A stretch of 64,000 nucleotides of DNA, taken from NCBI GenBank assembly GCA_963677395.2, contig OY781965.2, positions 3,906,001 to 3,970,000 of the forward strand, written 5' to 3'. The notes under the pieces were generated by a model that did not search any database, was not told the DNA's origin, and worked only from the letters and a program-made list of their open reading frames with translations. Positions 54,687 through 63,714 of this stretch are shown here, piece by piece (position 1 is the stretch's first letter; each line of letters opens with the position of its first letter). The position numbers were made by a program, and so were the translations under genes. This DNA is from G963667975 sp963677395. GTDB taxonomy: Bacteria > Bacteroidota > Bacteroidia > Bacteroidales > G963667975.

Positions 54687-55319
54687 TTATATTTTTTGCA
54701 ACTTACGCTCTAGTAATGGATTTCGGAATTTCTCCACCCATAACACCCATAAACCGAAGAGTACTACGTAAAAGAATGGACGAAGAATCCAATCATGGGA
54801 GAAATGCCAGTAATCGGGAATCTTGAGTAATATTATGCTTAACGCTATAATGCGAAAGACATTTACCAAAAACATCACAAAAAAAGATGCAGGAATATAC
54901 CAGAGTTTATGTTTCCATGGACCAGGAAAGAGGATGAAAAGGAAAAAAATCTGATACATCTGCTTTAGTCCACTACAACTCTCTTCCACTGCAATATATC
55001 CATTTACAGATGGAAACAGGAAGGTATTTGCCTTCGTTGTAGAAACTGTAAAGGGTAGGTCTAAAATATGCTGATTAAACCATTTCGACCATAAAAACAC
55101 CTGATATGCCAGAAAATCAGCAGAATTGCTGATGAATAAAAATGATTTGATTTCAGTAGCAAAGCTCCACCAGAGCTCATGAAACACATAAGTTATTACC
55201 ATGAATATCAACACATCAATGATAGTACGATTTTTTTTATCGTGGTAAATTTCTTTAAACCTTGTGATATAGGGTTGGATAAATTGCATCATTTTTGTTT
55301 GGGCTAGGTTTTGTAACAA
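54687..55319 (-). CDS. Exosortase/archaeosortase-family transpeptidase
   Basis: 210 residues (or 201 from Met10), mostly hydrophobic with about six membrane segments. The three catalytic residues of the family are present: Cys115 in EESCSGLKQMYQ, Arg156 in LVNVFRIIAL and His175 in HFSHDWILRPFFYVVLFGLW. It would cleave C-terminal tripartite sorting signals and attach proteins to a glycan or lipid. It lacks the EpsI domain. No protein in this window shows such a signal. The short length and setting suggest one of the Bacteroidota-specific exosortase groups. Cotranscribed with the FemAB-like gene. Confidence 0.87.
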   Translation of the reverse strand: MLQNLAQTKMMQFIQPYITRFKEIYHDKKNRTIIDVLIFMVITYVFHELWWSFATEIKSFLFISNSADFLAYQVFLWSKWFNQHILDLPFTVSTTKANTFLFPSVNGYIAVEESCSGLKQMYQIFFLFILFPGPWKHKLWYIPASFFVMFLVNVFRIIALSIILLKIPDYWHFSHDWILRPFFYVVLFGLWVLWVEKFRNPLLERKLQKI

Positions 55320-55667
55320 ATAATATAAAATGGTCTGCTAGAGATCAAATTTATGAATGATGAACGTGAAACACTAGTCAGCTATAAATAAAGTTAGTGC
55401 GAAAATAAACAATTTACATATACAATACAAAATAATGATCATCAATAATCCTGAATAATGTATATTTATTTTTTTAGTGAATAAACATATTTATTTTGTC
55501 AGTTTTTATCAGGCACTTCAGAAAGCACATCAACGGGATATAATTGAAAAGATGTGTTTTACAAAAGATTATCAAAAACGTGATAACTAATTATTTTTTA
55601 AGTATTTATACAACAACCGTTATTTGTATTGAGAAATACAGAAATAACTTTACACATAAAATTTCAT
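55320..55667. promoter_or_regulatory. Intergenic region upstream of exosortase
   Basis: 348 very AT-rich bases. TAAATTTG on the minus strand at 55353-55346 is a -7 element 27 bases before the exosortase start, without a clear -33. No gene or repeat was recognised in the remainder. Confidence 0.4.
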
Positions 55668-56837
55668 CTATCTATAAAGCATCTCTCTTTTGTAATAGTC
55701 CATGGCAATAAAATAAAAATACGCTAAGCTAAACAAACATATAACAGAATTTACTACAAAAATCATCGATATTGAATAATGATGTGCAATTGAACCTGCA
55801 AAAACCATACCTAATCCCAAACCAAGATCTATTGCGGTATATAATGTAGAGTTCGCTGTTCCCCTATGCTTTGGATCCGATAAATTATTTATTATTGACT
55901 GAAAAACAGGGTATATTCCACCATTCCCAAAGCCAATAATTAATGCCGTTAAATAAAAAAATAGTTCACTTTTAACAACCGCAAGTAATCCAAAGCCAAT
56001 AATTAACAAAAGCAGGCTTTGAATAACAATTAAACGAGGTCCTTTTTTATCAAATATTCTACCCGTTGTTAGCCTCGCTATTGCAATACCCACCGAAAAA
56101 ATAAAGAAGTAAAAAGATGCATTCTTAATTCCAAGCTCTTTACCATAAAGAGTAATAAACGAAATAAGACCACCATATGCCAGCATCGTAATGAAAACAT
56201 TTACAGAAGGAATAATCGATTTAGAATCAAATAACCGATTCCATTTAAACTGTATTTTCCTACCCAGTAAAAATCTCTTTCTTAGTTTAATGCAACATGT
56301 AAAATACAAACCAATTGAGCTAATTAAACATCCCGATATAAACATAAAATTATATCCCCACCGATAACTAACAAACATGCCTATAAATGGGCCTATCGAC
56401 ATCCCCAAAGTAGTTGAAAGAGCAAAATAGCCTATACCTTCTCCTTTTTTTCTTTCAGGAATAATATCTACTGCAATTGTAGGGCCTGAAACTGTTACAA
56501 AGCCCCAAATAAGACCATGTAAAAAGCGAAGCACTACAATGGACAAAATAGTATTTGAGAATAAATATCCAATGAAAAAGAAAGAATATAATATTAACGA
56601 CAGGATAAAAATCGTACGACGACCAAATCTATCCAAAACATACCCGGAAAATGGACGTACTATTACAGATGCTATTGTAAATACTCCAACGACAACCCCA
56701 ACCTGTATCTTTGTTGCATGTGTAATATTTACCAGATACAGCGGCAATACTGATAGTATCGAATAATAAGTTGAATACATTAAAAAATTAGACAATACAA
56801 GCAATATGAAATTTTTGTTCCAGATCTTATCTTCCAT
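55668..56837 (-). CDS. MFS transporter in the glycan locus
   Basis: 389 residues, about 12 membrane segments, motif A RPFSGYVLDRFGRR and ERKKGEGIGYFALS. It is paralogous to the MFS protein at 40502-41671, with the same length and matching segments (WNKNF/WTRNF start, RFLHGLIWG/RLAHGFVWG). It is not a Wzx flippase. Its codons look more AT-rich than the other copy. Substrate is unknown; location suggests export of a glycan precursor or small molecule, but it may be a bystander. Confidence 0.85.
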   Translation of the reverse strand: MEDKIWNKNFILLVLSNFLMYSTYYSILSVLPLYLVNITHATKIQVGVVVGVFTIASVIVRPFSGYVLDRFGRRTIFILSLILYSFFFIGYLFSNTILSIVVLRFLHGLIWGFVTVSGPTIAVDIIPERKKGEGIGYFALSTTLGMSIGPFIGMFVSYRWGYNFMFISGCLISSIGLYFTCCIKLRKRFLLGRKIQFKWNRLFDSKSIIPSVNVFITMLAYGGLISFITLYGKELGIKNASFYFFIFSVGIAIARLTTGRIFDKKGPRLIVIQSLLLLIIGFGLLAVVKSELFFYLTALIIGFGNGGIYPVFQSIINNLSDPKHRGTANSTLYTAIDLGLGLGMVFAGSIAHHYSISMIFVVNSVICLFSLAYFYFIAMDYYKREMLYR

Positions 56838-56912
56838 CTAAATTAGTTCTGCTAGTACTCCTTTCTACAAATTAAATAATAAATTTACGAATACACGATG
56901 ATAGAAAACCAA

Positions 56913-57587
56913 CTATTTTAAGTTTTCAGGGAGTTTTGGTAAGTCTTTAAATAGTTTAAAAGGAAGTTTCGATTCTGGAGACAAAATCACGATAACTGTC
57001 AGAAAAACAATCATCATGTCAGTATAAAAAGAACAATGTTCTTGATACCATTTTTCCAAGGCACCTTTAAAAGGAGCAATATATAAACGATCAAATTCAT
57101 GAGGATCAATCTGAGCATCTGAATGTAGCTTTTCCTCATCACAAAATACAATGGAAGCTATTCCGGATAACCCTGGACGAGTGTTATAAATTACTTTTTG
57201 AATATCATCAGTGTATTTATCAAAATCTACTTTCATCAATGGACGAGGACCTATAACAGACATATCTCCCAATAGAATATTAAAAAGTTGAGGAAGCTCA
57301 TTTATCTTGGTTTTTCTAAGGAAGCCTCCAAACGGCAAAACACGCGGGTCTTTTCGAAGTGTAATACTTCCAGTACCCATATTCGGGCTATTTTTGAGCA
57401 TGGTCGCAAATTTCCAGATTTTGAAAGTCCGGTTTTTATAACCAATACGGTTTTGTCCGTAAAAAATATAATGCTCAGCTGTGAGCAACAAAATAATCAT
57501 CACCGGTACTAGCAATGGCGACAAAACCAAAATCGCAATGAGCGATAAAACAATATCTATCAAACGTTTAAAAAAGTATTTATACAT
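56913..57587 (-). CDS. Bacterial sugar transferase (PglC/WbaP-like phosphoglycosyl transferase)
   Basis: 224 residues from the ATG at 57587 (frame opens at 57605). A single N-terminal re-entrant hydrophobic segment (RLIDIVLSLIAILVLSPLLV) precedes the catalytic part: RIGYKNRTFKIWKFATM, DPRVLPFGGFLRKTKINELPQ and MSVIGPRPL. This monotopic family moves a sugar phosphate from a UDP-sugar to undecaprenyl phosphate. With the 4,6-dehydratase and aminotransferase upstream, the sugar could be an amino-dideoxy hexose. A second, WecA-like transferase lies about 6 kb downstream. Confidence 0.9.
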   Translation of the reverse strand: MYKYFFKRLIDIVLSLIAILVLSPLLVPVMIILLLTAEHYIFYGQNRIGYKNRTFKIWKFATMLKNSPNMGTGSITLRKDPRVLPFGGFLRKTKINELPQLFNILLGDMSVIGPRPLMKVDFDKYTDDIQKVIYNTRPGLSGIASIVFCDEEKLHSDAQIDPHEFDRLYIAPFKGALEKWYQEHCSFYTDMMIVFLTVIVILSPESKLPFKLFKDLPKLPENLK

Positions 57588-57632
57588 AGAATTTATTTTT
57601 ACCAAACACAGATACCCTAAATTTTTTCACAT

Positions 57633-57705
57633 GAACACGGATGACACAAATACAGCGAATTTCACCGATTTGCAATAATAAAATACATCTATGTCATCCG
57701 TATTC
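57633..57705. repeat. Inverted repeat in the sugar-transferase/dehydratase spacer
   Basis: ACGGATGACA at 57637-57646 pairs exactly with TGTCATCCGT at 57692-57701; with flanks the arms reach 14 bases with one mismatch. The spacing of about 45 bases and repeated GAT/ATC phrases resemble the extragenic CACGGAT-type repeats seen in many genomes. Confidence 0.55.
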
Positions 57706-57715
57706 ATATTTCACA

Positions 57716-58924
57716 TTACATTTTCTGATCTAAATTTTTACCTGTTTCAACATGGTGAAAATTAGGCAAGAATTCAGTCATTACGTTTACAATTTCAGAT
57801 TTGGATAAATTTTCACTATTTAAAACCTGATTAAGTTTATCTATCATGCTATGAATTTCATTCAAAGAGCGACGGGGTGCATTTTTTATTACACCTAATG
57901 CATGATACGTTTCTATATCCAAAATTTCACCTTCTGTAAAGAACTCTTCATACGCCTTTTCGCCCGAAGTATCTGAACTAAAGTAATAAACAGGCCAATA
58001 CTTTGTATCTTCCGGCATATTTGCTGCATATTCCTTTGCTCCTTGTTCAGTCTCAAACTGCAGAACTTCCATTCCTAATGATTTCACAAACTCTTCTGTA
58101 ATGTCTTTAAATGATGTAAGCTGGTGCTCTTCAAGCTTTGGGAAAAAAACCTCTCCGGTTTGACCCAGCATACAAGCTAACATGCAGATTTGACCCGATT
58201 CATCTGGCGAAACAAAATATCGTTTCACATCTGTGGGTACAGAAAAAGGCTGACGTTTCATCAATCGTTGTATAAAGCCATCCAACAGACTACCGTTACT
58301 AAACGCAACATTTGCAAAACGAGCCGTGGTAATTGGGAAATAATTAGCATAAGCCATAATCATCTCTTCCATGATCTTTTTACTTGCGCCCATGATATTT
58401 ACTGGATTTGCAGCTTTATCAGTAGAAACACAGAAAAAGTGTTGAGGAGGACGTTGTTTTAAAACACTCATAAACTTCTCAGCACGTATTACGTTATTTT
58501 CGAGTAATGCTGTAATACTGTAATGGTCTTTTTCGCTTCTGACATGCTTGTGTGCTGCAAAATTTGCAACAATATCGAATGGCCCTTCATTTTCAAGTAA
58601 ACGGTAAAAAACGGAGTCATTGAAATTTATCGGATAAGTTTTATAATCTTCTGGTACATAACCGCCCAACGTACTGCGTAAATCGCGGGTTAATTCCGTC
58701 AACCCGTTTTCGCTGATATCTACTACATAAAGACGTTTAGGATTATATTTTAGCACCGAACGAATATAGGATGAACCAATGGTACCTGCTCCACCGATAA
58801 CCAAAACTGATTTTCCGGAAATAGCATCCGTAAGTTGTTGTTTGTATTTTTCCAAATCATTTACAAAAAAACTTTCTTTGCGATTTGTTATGTGATTTTT
58901 TATAAAATTGCCTATGTCAATCAT
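57716..58924 (-). CDS. UDP-sugar 4,6-dehydratase, FlaA1/PglF/CapD-type
   Basis: 402 residues, soluble. NAD(P)-binding GGAGTIG at residues 44-50. The active site is the Met-type seen in PglF/WbpM dehydratases: STDKAANPVNIMGASK, with T168-D169-K170 and M178xxxK182 in place of YxxxK. Makes a UDP-4-keto-6-deoxy-N-acetylhexosamine, the substrate of the aminotransferase next door. It lacks the membrane helices of full-length FlaA1/CapD proteins. The C-terminal region (about 330-402) is an extension with no recognised fold. Confidence 0.88.
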   Translation of the reverse strand: MIDIGNFIKNHITNRKESFFVNDLEKYKQQLTDAISGKSVLVIGGAGTIGSSYIRSVLKYNPKRLYVVDISENGLTELTRDLRSTLGGYVPEDYKTYPINFNDSVFYRLLENEGPFDIVANFAAHKHVRSEKDHYSITALLENNVIRAEKFMSVLKQRPPQHFFCVSTDKAANPVNIMGASKKIMEEMIMAYANYFPITTARFANVAFSNGSLLDGFIQRLMKRQPFSVPTDVKRYFVSPDESGQICMLACMLGQTGEVFFPKLEEHQLTSFKDITEEFVKSLGMEVLQFETEQGAKEYAANMPEDTKYWPVYYFSSDTSGEKAYEEFFTEGEILDIETYHALGVIKNAPRRSLNEIHSMIDKLNQVLNSENLSKSEIVNVMTEFLPNFHHVETGKNLDQKM

Positions 58925-59070
58925 AACATTTATTTTTTACTATTAGCCTTTAAATTTGTTTTTAAATTATATTTATTTCTTCAATAAGAAGATTCGCATT
59001 TTGTTCATTTAGAGATCCTCATTCTTTAGCTATTAACTACTAATAGCCAAAAGCTAAATACCAAAGTCTT

Positions 59071-60249
59071 TTAAAGGTTTTTTCTATATCCCGGAATAAT
59101 TGCACTGCTTGGAATATTAACAACTCTGTCGGCAAACCAGATAGAATTCTCCAAACTATCAGTCTGGCAATCCTTAAACATTGGCAAACGATTCATCAAC
59201 TCCCATATCGGGCGGGTCATTACTCCATTCTTATTTGTAAATTCGAGAATTTCATCGCGTTGAACTTTGTCTTTGGTTAAAATCACGTTTAGCCAGTAGT
59301 TAGATTTGCAGTTTTCAGGTTCAGCAAAAAATTCGAATTCTGAATCTTTGAAAAATTCTTTATATTTCTCTGCTAGATTTCTTTTGAGTGAAAGCAGATG
59401 GTCCAATGACTCCATTTGTGCACAACCCAAAGCTGCAGCAACATTGGTTAAGCGATAGTTATAACCAACATGATCATGTACAAACTCCCATGCATGAGGA
59501 ACTTTTGCCTGAGTAGTCAGATGCTTTGCCATTTTCGCCAGTTCTTCATCATCAGTTAGGATCATTCCACCTCCACCGGTAGTTATCACTTTGTTTCCAT
59601 TAAAGCTGAGAATTCCCATCTTTCCAAAAGTACCGGTATGCTTGCCTTTGTAATAACTACCAATACTTTCAGCAGCATCCTCTATCAGAGGAATATTATA
59701 TTTTGCAAGAACTTCCATTAGTTCATCCAATTTAACCGGATGTCCGAAAGTATGCATAGGAACACAAGCTGCAATACGGCGATTGGTGTGTTTATTGAAA
59801 GGTTGTCGACTGCTGTCGGCTGGCAATAAACGCATTTCGACGTTTTCCTTTAACCAAGCTTCAACAGCTTTGGGAGAAAGACCCATTGTATCACGATCAA
59901 CGTCGAGAAAAACAGGTTTTGCTCCAGTATAGCTAATTGCGTTGGCCGTAGCAATAAAGGTTAGTGCCTGTGTGAGCACTTCCTCATCTTGTTTTACACC
60001 AACTAATTGTAGCGCAATGTGTAAAGCAGCAGTACCATTCATTGCAGCAATAGCATATTTCGCACCTGAATATTCAGCACACATTTTTTCAAACTGTGCA
60101 ACAAAAGCTCCAACACTGGATACAAAATTAGATTTAATGCACTCTTCCATATATTTTACTTCATTGCCAATGAAGCGCGGATCATGAAGGGGAATAAAAT
60201 CTTGGGGTTCCTGAAAAGTGGAACGAATGAAATTAGTCAGGTTTTGCAT
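59071..60249 (-). CDS. LegC-type PLP-dependent sugar aminotransferase
   Basis: 392 residues of the DegT/DnrJ/EryC1 family. PLP lysine K220 in SFNGNKVITTGGGG, cofactor acid D191 in LIEDAAESIG, and HVGYNYRLTNVAAALGCAQ. The insertion at about 128-160 and the ending fit the LegC group. It transaminates the 4-keto sugar from the dehydratase to a 4-amino-4,6-dideoxy sugar, en route to bacillosamine-type or legionaminic-acid-type sugars. It precedes the dehydratase by 146 bases on the same strand. Confidence 0.9.
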   Translation of the reverse strand: MQNLTNFIRSTFQEPQDFIPLHDPRFIGNEVKYMEECIKSNFVSSVGAFVAQFEKMCAEYSGAKYAIAAMNGTAALHIALQLVGVKQDEEVLTQALTFIATANAISYTGAKPVFLDVDRDTMGLSPKAVEAWLKENVEMRLLPADSSRQPFNKHTNRRIAACVPMHTFGHPVKLDELMEVLAKYNIPLIEDAAESIGSYYKGKHTGTFGKMGILSFNGNKVITTGGGGMILTDDEELAKMAKHLTTQAKVPHAWEFVHDHVGYNYRLTNVAAALGCAQMESLDHLLSLKRNLAEKYKEFFKDSEFEFFAEPENCKSNYWLNVILTKDKVQRDEILEFTNKNGVMTRPIWELMNRLPMFKDCQTDSLENSIWFADRVVNIPSSAIIPGYRKNL

Positions 60250-60363
60250 GATATTTAATATTTTAAAAAATTACATTTAATGAGTAGATTTTAAATCTAT
60301 ATTCTTTCACTTGTTATTAGTTATTTTTTATACAATCCACAATGAACAATTAGTGAATTCAGG

Positions 60364-61443
60364 CTAACTAGTTAGAAGTTGACGTAATTCATCGGTTGAT
60401 CTAAGAGAAGTCATTCCCCAATATTTATCTGCACAATTTCGTTGCTCGTCAGTAATTACTAATGAAATACTTGAGAAGTATTTATAAATCTCATCTCTTT
60501 CCTGATCAAGGGTAATTAGTTGATTTGTGTTCCAATTCCTACTTCTCGGAAGAATAATATTTGGATTGCTTGTTGACACATAATTTACTTTTTGCTTATA
60601 AATGTAATGCGGTTTCTCTAGATAAACACAATATCCTAAATGAGTCCCTATAGAGTTGGAAACCGTAAAATCGGCTAACAATATAATAGACCTCAAACGA
60701 CGAATAAAATTTATATCAAAAATATTGCCGGCTGTTACAATTTTAAAACCAGCATCAATATAACTTTGGCAACAATTATTATTCAGAATATCGATATAAT
60801 ACATACAAATTAAAACAGTATCAAATCCTTTAGACAACTGTTTTATCTCTAATATAAAAGGCTGTATATCAACATTTGACAATTCTTCCAAGCTAGAATG
60901 AGAAGGAAATACTAATAAAACTCTTCCCAATTCTAATTTTAATTTTTGAAAAGATTGGTCATCAAGTAATGGTTCTGCGTAATGAATATAAGGACCTATG
61001 GGAATTATTTTTTTTTCAATCCCTCCTTCTCGTAAATGACTCTTTCTGTTTTCACTAAACGTAATTATTGATCTTATTGTACGATAATACGAAGCCTTAG
61101 GCACATATGAGCCTAAATAAAGGCCATGTTCTATCGAGAATGGAAGCGTTTTAAGGCCTGTATATTTTTTAAGTGCAGCCGCATACCCATAGTAATTAGA
61201 ATCCTTTACTTTCTCAATAGGACAAAATGGAATTGGTTTAGCTAGTTCCTGATATTCAAATAACGATAATTTTCCCCTTTTTTCTATCTGTAAAAAAAAC
61301 TCTTTTCTGTTTTTTAATTTATAATAATAATTAAACAGAAACAATATTAATTTATTATTTTTTAATACATAAGCACAGGTGCTTCTGATTTTTTTTTGAG
61401 ATATTTTTTTTAATAATTGTCTTAATTCAAAGCTGTAAAACAT
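60364..61443 (-). CDS. Uncharacterised protein, possible GT-B glycosyltransferase
   Basis: 359 residues, AT-rich codons. No family is recognised with certainty. Suggestive segments: SIEHGLYLGSYV, IPIGPYIHYAEPLL, VLLVFPSHSSLEE and ADFTVSNSIGTHLGYCVYLEKPHYIYK. A Ser/His-rich loop followed by a nucleotide-site-like HxG-type strand and the EKP turn resemble GT-B transferases that use nonulosonates or polyphosphoglycerol donors. It lies between the sugar-nucleotide genes and has the base composition of transferred glycan genes. No membrane segment is evident. Confidence 0.6.
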   Translation of the reverse strand: MFYSFELRQLLKKISQKKIRSTCAYVLKNNKLILFLFNYYYKLKNRKEFFLQIEKRGKLSLFEYQELAKPIPFCPIEKVKDSNYYGYAAALKKYTGLKTLPFSIEHGLYLGSYVPKASYYRTIRSIITFSENRKSHLREGGIEKKIIPIGPYIHYAEPLLDDQSFQKLKLELGRVLLVFPSHSSLEELSNVDIQPFILEIKQLSKGFDTVLICMYYIDILNNNCCQSYIDAGFKIVTAGNIFDINFIRRLRSIILLADFTVSNSIGTHLGYCVYLEKPHYIYKQKVNYVSTSNPNIILPRSRNWNTNQLITLDQERDEIYKYFSSISLVITDEQRNCADKYWGMTSLRSTDELRQLLTS

Positions 61444-61768
61444 TTTAGTTTATTTTAATTCCAATTAGTCATTATTGTTAATTCGGGCATTCTTACCAAA
61501 CTTTCTTATTTTAACAAAAGCTTCTCTTCCTTGAAATAAAGAGAATATTAGCACTACCGAATAAGTATAGTATTAAAAACATCTGAAATCAACATTTTTC
61601 TTGCATCTAACAAAACTTATACATTGTAAATAATTCACTATTTTACCGACTTATTGCGAAATAAAAACACAGGTATTTTATGTATTTTGATTTTAACCAA
61701 GTTAATCATTACCAACAAAAATTTAGTATTACTATCAGGTTTAAGAATGATACATCCCTATTGAAAAT
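61444..61768. other. AT-rich spacer in the glycan locus
   Basis: 325 bases, strongly AT-rich. No gene, consensus promoter, terminator or repeat was recognised on either strand. Confidence 0.4.
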
Positions 61769-62839
61769 TTACTTTTTTATTAACTTCAAATATTCATCCC
61801 ATTGACCTATATCTGTCAACGACTTTTCACTTATGGGAAAACAACCAATCTTACCCCCTTGTTGCCTTATTTTCTCTATAAGATGTGTAATATGGAAAAA
61901 CTCATTTTGGGGAATCTCGTTAATTAATTCAGGCTGCAAAATGTAAACACCTGTGTTAATCATATAAGATATCTCTGGCTTCTCATTCAACTCTATCATC
62001 ATTCCATTGTCACCTGTTTCTATAACTCCATAGGGAATACTATAACTCTTAATTGCAGTTACTATAGTGATATCATTCTTATTACTGATATGATAATCAT
62101 AGACATCACGGTAGTCTTGCTCGATAATTATATCACAATTGGTCACGAAAAACGGAGTGGTAATTTTATCTTTCAATAACGAAACACTTCCTATCGTCCC
62201 CAACGGTTTATCTTCTTTAAAGAAATTAATATTATATTTATGCGGAATATTATCAAGATAATACTTTATAATTTCGGCTTTGTAATTCACCGAAATATAA
62301 AAACGAGAACAACCGATTGCTTCGAATTGATCCATAATTATTTCAATTATGGTTTTTTCGTCTAAAGGTATTAATGGTTTAGGGATCACATTCGTAAGCG
62401 GTTGTAATCTTTGTCCTTTTCCACCCGCCATTACTACAACAGGTAAATCCAACTTTTTACGAGCATCAACAACCTCATTATCAGCAAACAAATCGTTCCA
62501 AAAATAAACATCAATTAAATTGCCTTGTTTATCAACAACAGGTACACATTCGGCTCGTATAGCAAACATTTTACTCTTTATTTCTGCCAAAGTGTCGGAA
62601 GGCAAACCATAAAGTTTATTACGATCGATAATATTTGAAATACTATCCGATAGAGCCACTTTCTTAATTATTGACCTTTGAATGTCGCCCAGAGTTAATA
62701 TTCCAATAAATTTATTATCATCAAATACCATCAGCAATTTAATACCTTCGGTATCCATTTGCTTCATACATAAAAGCAATGTTGAATCAATCTCTACAAT
62801 TCTGTTTTTAATTTTATCGAAAAGAGAAGCATCTATCAT
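61769..62839 (-). CDS. CBS-domain sugar nucleotidyltransferase (PtmE-like)
   Basis: 356 residues. Two CBS motifs occupy residues 1-115 (KLLMVFDDNKFIGILTLGDIQ; ECVPVVDKQGNLIDVYFW). The nucleotidyltransferase starts with VVMAGGKGQRLQPLTN (residues 135-150), keeps the KPL and FVTNCD metal Asp motifs, and ends YLKLIKK. The fusion matches PtmE, a glucosamine-1-phosphate guanylyltransferase of the Campylobacter legionaminic-acid route. It activates a sugar phosphate with NTP. The epimerase gene precedes it by 11 bases. Confidence 0.85.
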   Translation of the reverse strand: MIDASLFDKIKNRIVEIDSTLLLCMKQMDTEGIKLLMVFDDNKFIGILTLGDIQRSIIKKVALSDSISNIIDRNKLYGLPSDTLAEIKSKMFAIRAECVPVVDKQGNLIDVYFWNDLFADNEVVDARKKLDLPVVVMAGGKGQRLQPLTNVIPKPLIPLDEKTIIEIIMDQFEAIGCSRFYISVNYKAEIIKYYLDNIPHKYNINFFKEDKPLGTIGSVSLLKDKITTPFFVTNCDIIIEQDYRDVYDYHISNKNDITIVTAIKSYSIPYGVIETGDNGMMIELNEKPEISYMINTGVYILQPELINEIPQNEFFHITHLIEKIRQQGGKIGCFPISEKSLTDIGQWDEYLKLIKK

Positions 62840-62850
62840 AATTCAAATTA

Positions 62851-63714
62851 TTAATCATCCAATGAATCATTCCACATCTTGGTAAAACCTTGCTCAAGGC
62901 TAACTACTGGTTGCCAATGAAGCTTTGTCTTGATTTTCTCTATATCAGAATAGCAATCAAATACTTCATTTTTTCTTTCAATATTTTGATATAAAATTTC
63001 GACATCATTCTTTCCCGATATTTCAACAGCCTTCGTTACCAAGTCACCAACAGAAATCGAAACTCCTGTACCTAAATTAAATTTATCAAACTCAACATTT
63101 TCCAACTCTACACCTGCAATTATCCCGTCAACAACATCGGTTATGTAAATATAGTCGCGTTTGGGACGTGAATCCATCAAATTTACTTTACCCTCCTTGA
63201 TCTGACGTATAATTTTAGGCATCATAAATTCAGGATTCTGGCCTTTACCATAGATATTGAATGGTCGGAAAATTATAATCGGCACATTGAAATCCTTGTG
63301 ATAGCTTTCACAAAGCATTTCCCCTATCAACTTGCTATGAGCATAAGGATTGTGTGCAGAAAGAGTATGGTTTTCGTCCACCGGCAAATAGCTAGGTGTT
63401 CCGTATAGATATGATGAAATAAATATCATTTTTGCACCTTTATTTCGTGCCGACTCTAGTGCATTAAGCGTACCCATGAGGTTCGTTTCATAGAAATCTG
63501 CCGGCATAATGTAAGAATCTGGTACAAATGACCTTGCTGCCAAATGAATGATACAATCGTAATCAGGTAAGCTAGCAAATGTTTCAGCAGTAGTAATATC
63601 CATGCCCAAAGAAATATCTACCTCTATCACACTGTACTCTTTCACTCGCAATTTATTGCACAGAGCTTTTCCTACAAATCCTGCACTACCTGTAACGACA
63701 ATTGTTTTTCCCAT
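62851..63714 (-). CDS. NAD-dependent SDR-type sugar epimerase/dehydratase
   Basis: 287 residues from the ATG at 63714, where MGKTIVVTGSAGFVG begins the Rossmann motif (G9, G12, G15); the frame opens at 63762. Catalytic YxxxK is YAHSK (Y124, K128). RPFNIYGKGQNPEFMMPKII and RDYIYITDVVDGI are typical of extended SDRs acting on nucleotide sugars. Exact substrate unknown; next to the CBS-nucleotidyltransferase it may rework the sugar that enzyme makes. It is the most upstream visible gene of the locus. Confidence 0.87.
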   Translation of the reverse strand: MGKTIVVTGSAGFVGKALCNKLRVKEYSVIEVDISLGMDITTAETFASLPDYDCIIHLAARSFVPDSYIMPADFYETNLMGTLNALESARNKGAKMIFISSYLYGTPSYLPVDENHTLSAHNPYAHSKLIGEMLCESYHKDFNVPIIIFRPFNIYGKGQNPEFMMPKIIRQIKEGKVNLMDSRPKRDYIYITDVVDGIIAGVELENVEFDKFNLGTGVSISVGDLVTKAVEISGKNDVEILYQNIERKNEVFDCYSDIEKIKTKLHWQPVVSLEQGFTKMWNDSLDD

